NCBI RefSeq assembly: GCF_021151785.1
Contig: NZ_JAGKWP010000084.1
Coordinates: forward strand, 1 to 9,869
DNA: 9,869 nt
Direction: 5' to 3'
Origin: Flavobacterium sp.
Lineage (GTDB): Bacteria > Bacteroidota > Bacteroidia > Flavobacteriales > Flavobacteriaceae
Below are positions 6,185 to 9,869 of this stretch, piece after piece (position 1 is the stretch's first letter; every line of letters starts with the position of its first letter). The notes below the pieces were generated by a model, which saw only the letters and a list, made by a program, of their open reading frames with translations, did not search any database and was not told where the DNA came from. Both the position numbers and the translations under genes were made by a program.

Positions 6185-6220
6185 AACACAACAACACACA
6201 ACTAAAATAAACAACACACA
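6185..6220 (+). other. G-free, CA-rich untranslated leader of pyrG
   Basis: The 36 bases before the pyrG ATG contain no G and consist mostly of ACA/CAA units, with no Shine-Dalgarno sequence. Such a leader cannot form stable structure and has A at -1 and -3. This fits the Kozak-like initiation reported for Flavobacterium, where unstructured A-rich leaders favour efficient translation. The ten-base string ACAACAACAC is shared with the purM leader. Confidence 0.6.
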
Positions 6221-7828
6221 ATGAATCAGACCAAGTATATTTTCGTTACTGGTGGTGTAACTTCTTCTTTGGGTAAAGGAATTATTGCAGCATCTTTAGC
6301 AAAATTATTACAAGCAAGAGGGTATAGGACAACTATACAAAAATTTGATCCTTATATTAATGTAGATCCAGGTACACTTAACCCATATGAGCATGGCGAA
6401 TGTTATGTAACTGACGATGGTGCGGAAACGGACTTAGATTTAGGACATTATGAAAGGTTTCTAAATGTACCCACTTCTCAAGCTAATAATGTAACAACTG
6501 GTCGAATTTATTTATCGGTAATTGAAAAGGAAAGACGTGGTGAGTTTTTAGGAAAAACGGTGCAAGTGGTTCCGCATATTACCAATGAGATTAAAGAAAG
6601 AATGCAATTGCTGGGTAAGTCTGGCGATTATGATATAGTAATTACTGAAATAGGGGGAACCGTTGGTGATATTGAATCGTTGCCTTATATTGAATCGGTT
6701 CGTCAATTATTGTGGGAATTAGGTGAAGAAAATGGAATTGTAATTCATTTAACATTAGTTCCTTATTTATCTGCCGCAGGTGAATTAAAGACGAAACCTA
6801 CGCAGCATTCAGTAAAAACATTGATGGAAAGTGGAATTAAAGCTGATATTTTAGTTTGCAGAACAGAACATGAATTATCTGCTGACTTACGTCAAAAGTT
6901 AGCTTTATTTTGTAATGTGAAAAAAGAAGCAGTAATTCAATCGATTGATGCTTCTACAATTTACGACGTTCCTAATTTAATGTTAGAAGAAGGCTTAGAT
7001 AAGGTAGCTTTAAAGAAATTAAATTTACCAGAAAAGGCGGCTCCAGATTTAAAACAATGGAATGAATTTTTACATAAACATAAAAACCCTAAATATGAAG
7101 TAAATATTGGTTTAGTAGGTAAATATGTTGAGTTACAAGATTCGTATAAGTCTATTTTAGAAGCCTTTATTCATGCAGGTGCTTCTCAGGAAACAAAGGT
7201 AAATGTTGTAAGTATTCATTCTGAGTTTCTTGATAAATCAAATATTGCAGACAAATTAAAAGGTTTAGACGCCGTTTTAGTGGCTCCTGGATTTGGTGAA
7301 AGAGGAATTGAAGGTAAAATAGAAACAGTACGTTATGCTAGAGAAAATAAGTTACCTTTCTTAGGAATTTGTTTAGGAATGCAAATGGCGGTTATCGAAT
7401 TTGCTCGAAATGTATTGGGATTAAAAGATGCCAATTCAACTGAAATGAACGCGTCAACTGCTGCGCCTGTAATTAGTTTGATGGAAGAACAAAAAACAGT
7501 TACGGACAAAGGTGGTACTATGCGTTTAGGAGCTTGGAAATGTGAATTGAAAGAAGGAACTTTGGCTTATAAAATATATGGCAAATCGGCTATTTTGGAA
7601 CGCCATCGTCATAGATATGAATTTAATGGTGATTACCTAAAAGAAATGGAATCAGCAGGATTAGTTGCTTCTGGATTAAACCCTGATACTGGTTTAGTTG
7701 AAGTAATTGAATTGCCGAATCATCCATTCTTTGTTGGTGTACAATATCACCCAGAATATAAAAGTACAGTTGTAAATCCACATCCACTTTTTGTTGGTTT
7801 GGTGAGTGCTGCTGTAAAAAATAAGTAA
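6221..7828 (+). CDS. pyrG: CTP synthase (glutamine-hydrolysing)
   Basis: PyrG makes CTP from UTP, ATP and glutamine-derived ammonia, the last step of pyrimidine nucleotide synthesis, in the cytoplasm. The 535 residues have the usual two domains. The synthetase domain (about 1-270) starts KYIFVTGGVTSSLGKGI with the P-loop at 15-20, then KFDPYINVDPGT, DDGAETDLDLGHYERF and TEIGGTVGDIES. The class I glutamine amidotransferase domain (about 292-530) carries C384 (in GICLGMQ), H510 and E512 (in QYHPEY). The NSTEMN and GGTMRLG segments are also in place. Length is typical and no key residue is missing. The ATG follows a consensus promoter and a G-free leader. yidC begins 63 bases downstream with no convincing promoter of its own. 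I see no sign of the initiation-region G-run attenuator known from Gram-positive pyrG genes. Confidence 0.98.
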   Translation: MNQTKYIFVTGGVTSSLGKGIIAASLAKLLQARGYRTTIQKFDPYINVDPGTLNPYEHGECYVTDDGAETDLDLGHYERFLNVPTSQANNVTTGRIYLSVIEKERRGEFLGKTVQVVPHITNEIKERMQLLGKSGDYDIVITEIGGTVGDIESLPYIESVRQLLWELGEENGIVIHLTLVPYLSAAGELKTKPTQHSVKTLMESGIKADILVCRTEHELSADLRQKLALFCNVKKEAVIQSIDASTIYDVPNLMLEEGLDKVALKKLNLPEKAAPDLKQWNEFLHKHKNPKYEVNIGLVGKYVELQDSYKSILEAFIHAGASQETKVNVVSIHSEFLDKSNIADKLKGLDAVLVAPGFGERGIEGKIETVRYARENKLPFLGICLGMQMAVIEFARNVLGLKDANSTEMNASTAAPVISLMEEQKTVTDKGGTMRLGAWKCELKEGTLAYKIYGKSAILERHRHRYEFNGDYLKEMESAGLVASGLNPDTGLVEVIELPNHPFFVGVQYHPEYKSTVVNPHPLFVGLVSAAVKNK

Positions 7829-7891
7829 TTATTGTATCATTTGATAGAATAATGCGACTAACTGAAGACGCAAATATTTGAAACACTAAAA

Positions 7892-9772
7892 ATGGAAGAA
7901 AAAAAGTTTGATTTTAAATCTTTTATTGGATTTACATTAATTTTTGGAATCTTAATGTGGATGATGTATAACAATCAACCCACTAAAGAAGAACTAGCAG
8001 AACAAAAAAAGAAAGAATTAGCAGAAAAAACAGCTAAATCAGAAAAGCCTCAATCGGTTACTAATTCAGTTGCTACAAATGATAGTGTAGCATCACCTGA
8101 ATTAAAAACTAAATATGGTGCTTTTGCTTATGCCGCTACTTTACCTACAGCTAAAGATCAAGTTACAGAAATTAAAAATGAAGTTCTTAGCTTGAAAATA
8201 GCTAACAAAGGTGGTTACATTGAGGAAGCTACTATACTAGGATTTGAAGCAATAAAAAAAGGTTCAAAGGAATTAGTTCAGTTAATTAAAAAAAATAATG
8301 CTTCATTAAACTTAGTTCTTACTACTAAAGAAAATAAAACTTTAAATACTAAAGACTTGTATTTTGAACCTAAACTTACAAAAGAAGGCGAAAATCAAGT
8401 ATTAACTATGCAATTAAAAACGGGTGAAAATCAGTTTTTAGAGTATCGTTATGTGTTGAAACCTAAACAATACATGTTAGATTTCTCAATCCGCACACAA
8501 GGTTTAGAAAATGTATTGAATACCTCTAAAGCTTCTGATTTAGAATGGAATCTTAAAACGTTCAGAAACGAAAAAAGTGTTTCTTATGAAAATAGATATA
8601 CTGAATTAGTTTATGAATATGAAGGAGATAAAGACGATTATCTAAGCGCTGCAAAAGATGATGAAGAGCAAGTGGAAAACGTAAGTTATATTGCTTATAA
8701 ACAACACCTATTTACTTCTATTCTATTGACAGATACGCCTTTTAAAACAGCTGATTTAAAGTCGGATAACTTAGTTGATGATGATAAAAAAGATACCGTT
8801 TTCACTAAAAATTTTAGTGCTAAAATGCCTCTTGAATTTAAGAATGGTGCTTTAGCATATACTATGAATATGTACTATGGTCCAGCGAAATATGAGATTT
8901 TAAATGACTACAATAAAAATTTAGACGAAATTATCTCATTAGGTTGGGGAATTTTCGGATGGATCAATAAATATGTATTTATTCCAGTTTTTGGAATTTT
9001 ATCTGGATTTTTACCTTATGGTTTAGCTATTATATTCTTAACAGTTTTAGTTAAAATAGTTTTATCTCCAGTTACTTATAAATCGTTTCTATCTCAAGCA
9101 AAAATGAAGGTTTTACGTCCTGAAATTGCAGAAATTAACGAGAAGTTCAAGGATAATCCAATGAAAAGGCAACAAGAAACGATGTCTTTATACTCAAAAG
9201 CAGGAGTTAATCCAATGGCGGGTTGTATACCAGCTTTATTACAAATGCCAGTATTATATGCTTTGATTTATTTCTTTCCTGCTTTATTCGATTTAAGACA
9301 ACAATCATTCTTATGGGCTGACGATTTATCTTCTTATGATAGCATTTTTAAATTACCATTCCATATACCATTATATGGTGATCACGTTAGTTTATTCCCA
9401 ATTTTGGCTTCGGTTGCTATTTTCTTTTATATGAAAATGACTACTGGTGATCAAGCGATGCAAACACCACCCCAAGAAGGAATGCCAGATATGAGTAAAA
9501 TTATGAAAGTGATGATTTATGTATCGCCAATCATGATGCTATTTTTCTTTAATAGTTATGGATCAGGAATGAGTTTATATTATTTCATGTCTAACCTAAT
9601 CACTATTGGTATTATGTTAGTTATTAAGTATTATATTATCGATAATGATAAAATTCATGCACAAATTCAAGAAAATAAAACCAAGCCTAAATCGGAATCT
9701 AAATTTCAAAAGAAAATGCGTGAAATGATGGAACAGGCAGAAGCCCAAAAGGCGGCGCAAAAGAAAAAATAA
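7892..9772 (+). CDS. yidC: Membrane protein insertase YidC (Oxa1 family)
   Basis: YidC inserts and folds inner-membrane proteins, alone or with SecYEG. The 626-residue product has the Gram-negative layout. A first membrane helix (about 10-26, FIGFTLIFGILMWMMY) is followed by a charged linker and a large periplasmic beta domain (about 75-340). The conserved Oxa1 core (about 350-585) has YGLAIIFLTVLVKIVLSP, AKMKVLRPEI, NPMAGCIPALLQMP and SGMSLYYFMSNL. By eye, K388 aligns with the groove arginine of E. coli (R366), so the positive charge is kept but as lysine. The tail after 586 is rich in lysine, as in YidC proteins that touch the ribosome. It probably shares the pyrG transcript; the 63-base gap has no consensus promoter. 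The ATG is preceded by AAAA, suiting Kozak-like initiation. A strong terminator follows directly. Confidence 0.97.
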   Translation: MEEKKFDFKSFIGFTLIFGILMWMMYNNQPTKEELAEQKKKELAEKTAKSEKPQSVTNSVATNDSVASPELKTKYGAFAYAATLPTAKDQVTEIKNEVLSLKIANKGGYIEEATILGFEAIKKGSKELVQLIKKNNASLNLVLTTKENKTLNTKDLYFEPKLTKEGENQVLTMQLKTGENQFLEYRYVLKPKQYMLDFSIRTQGLENVLNTSKASDLEWNLKTFRNEKSVSYENRYTELVYEYEGDKDDYLSAAKDDEEQVENVSYIAYKQHLFTSILLTDTPFKTADLKSDNLVDDDKKDTVFTKNFSAKMPLEFKNGALAYTMNMYYGPAKYEILNDYNKNLDEIISLGWGIFGWINKYVFIPVFGILSGFLPYGLAIIFLTVLVKIVLSPVTYKSFLSQAKMKVLRPEIAEINEKFKDNPMKRQQETMSLYSKAGVNPMAGCIPALLQMPVLYALIYFFPALFDLRQQSFLWADDLSSYDSIFKLPFHIPLYGDHVSLFPILASVAIFFYMKMTTGDQAMQTPPQEGMPDMSKIMKVMIYVSPIMMLFFFNSYGSGMSLYYFMSNLITIGIMLVIKYYIIDNDKIHAQIQENKTKPKSESKFQKKMREMMEQAEAQKAAQKKK

Positions 9773-9777
9773 TTGCT

Positions 9778-9808
9778 AAAAACCTGTTCTTTTGAACAGG
9801 TTTTTTTT
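9778..9808 (+). terminator. Intrinsic terminator after yidC
   Basis: AACCTGTTC (9781-9789), a TTTT loop and GAACAGGTT (9794-9802) form a perfect nine-pair stem, extended by three A-U pairs (9778-9780 with 9803-9805). A run of eight T (9801-9808) completes a textbook Rho-independent terminator. It starts five bases after the yidC stop and ends the pyrG-yidC unit. Confidence 0.93.
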
Positions 9809-9869
9809 ATGATACACAATAAAAAGCAAAAAATGCAATTATATATAAAGTAATGATGAATATTAATAT

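Noticed and set aside
6185..6220. CA-rich leader of pyrG as a short tandem repeat or CRISPR-like element
   Set aside because: The units are irregular and only a few bases long; the stretch is better explained as an unstructured 5' untranslated leader.
7835..7880. Possible yidC promoter elements (TATCATTTG at 7835-7843, AATATTTG at 7873-7880)
   Set aside because: The first has one base too many between TA and TTTG, the second lacks the initial T and would start transcription almost at the ATG; neither has a TTG at the right distance.
7623..7886. Minus-strand open frame of 87 codons over the 3' end of pyrG and the gap to yidC
   Set aside because: It is mostly antisense to the conserved end of pyrG and has no promoter or recognisable domain.
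9809..9869. A new gene beginning at ATG 9853 or 9856
   Set aside because: Only a few codons remain before the window ends and no promoter element is visible upstream, so it cannot be supported.

Overview
This window looks like an ordinary stretch of core chromosome from an AT-rich member of the Bacteroidota, most likely a Flavobacterium-like member of the Flavobacteriia. Four things point there. Two promoters fit the Bacteroidota form (TTG, 20 bases, TAnnTTTG). The starts mostly lack a convincing Shine-Dalgarno sequence and several have A-rich or CA-rich leaders. The PurM is long and divergent, and the YidC is of the large Bacteroidota type. The GHICC-type OmpA protein and the four-LysM protein, as I recall these families, also fit. 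All eight genes are on the plus strand. No mobile element, tRNA, rRNA or CRISPR array is visible, and no gene is broken apart from the one cut by the left edge.

Layout. Bases 1-552 are the 3' end of an OmpA-family envelope gene. A well-formed promoter (627-657) then drives purM (682-1860). guaA (1917-3446) follows after a short gap holding a hairpin, and probably shares the purM transcript. A hairpin with a long T tract (3471-3547) closes this unit and almost touches the next start codon. Next comes a tight three-gene set with gaps of 1 and 3 bases: a secreted LysM/periplasmic-binding-like protein (3552-5465), an OsmC-family protein (5467-5871) and a small DUF3820 protein (5875-6099). A second promoter with the same architecture (6138-6168) drives pyrG (6221-7828) and probably yidC (7892-9772). 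A strong intrinsic terminator ends this unit (9778-9808). The last 60 bases hold no gene I can support.

How the genes fit together. purM makes AIR in de novo purine synthesis, guaA turns XMP into GMP, and pyrG turns UTP into CTP; GTP, which descends from GuaA's product, is a known allosteric activator of CTP synthases. The window therefore holds three nucleotide-supply enzymes. The rest is mostly envelope work: a cell-wall-anchoring OmpA domain, a periplasmic LysM protein and the YidC membrane insertase. The least understood part is the LysM-OsmC-DUF3820 trio, and the most interesting non-coding signals are the overlapping terminator and start region near 3500 and the matching promoters and CA-rich leaders of purM and pyrG. 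I found no clear sign of a new defence or mobile system.
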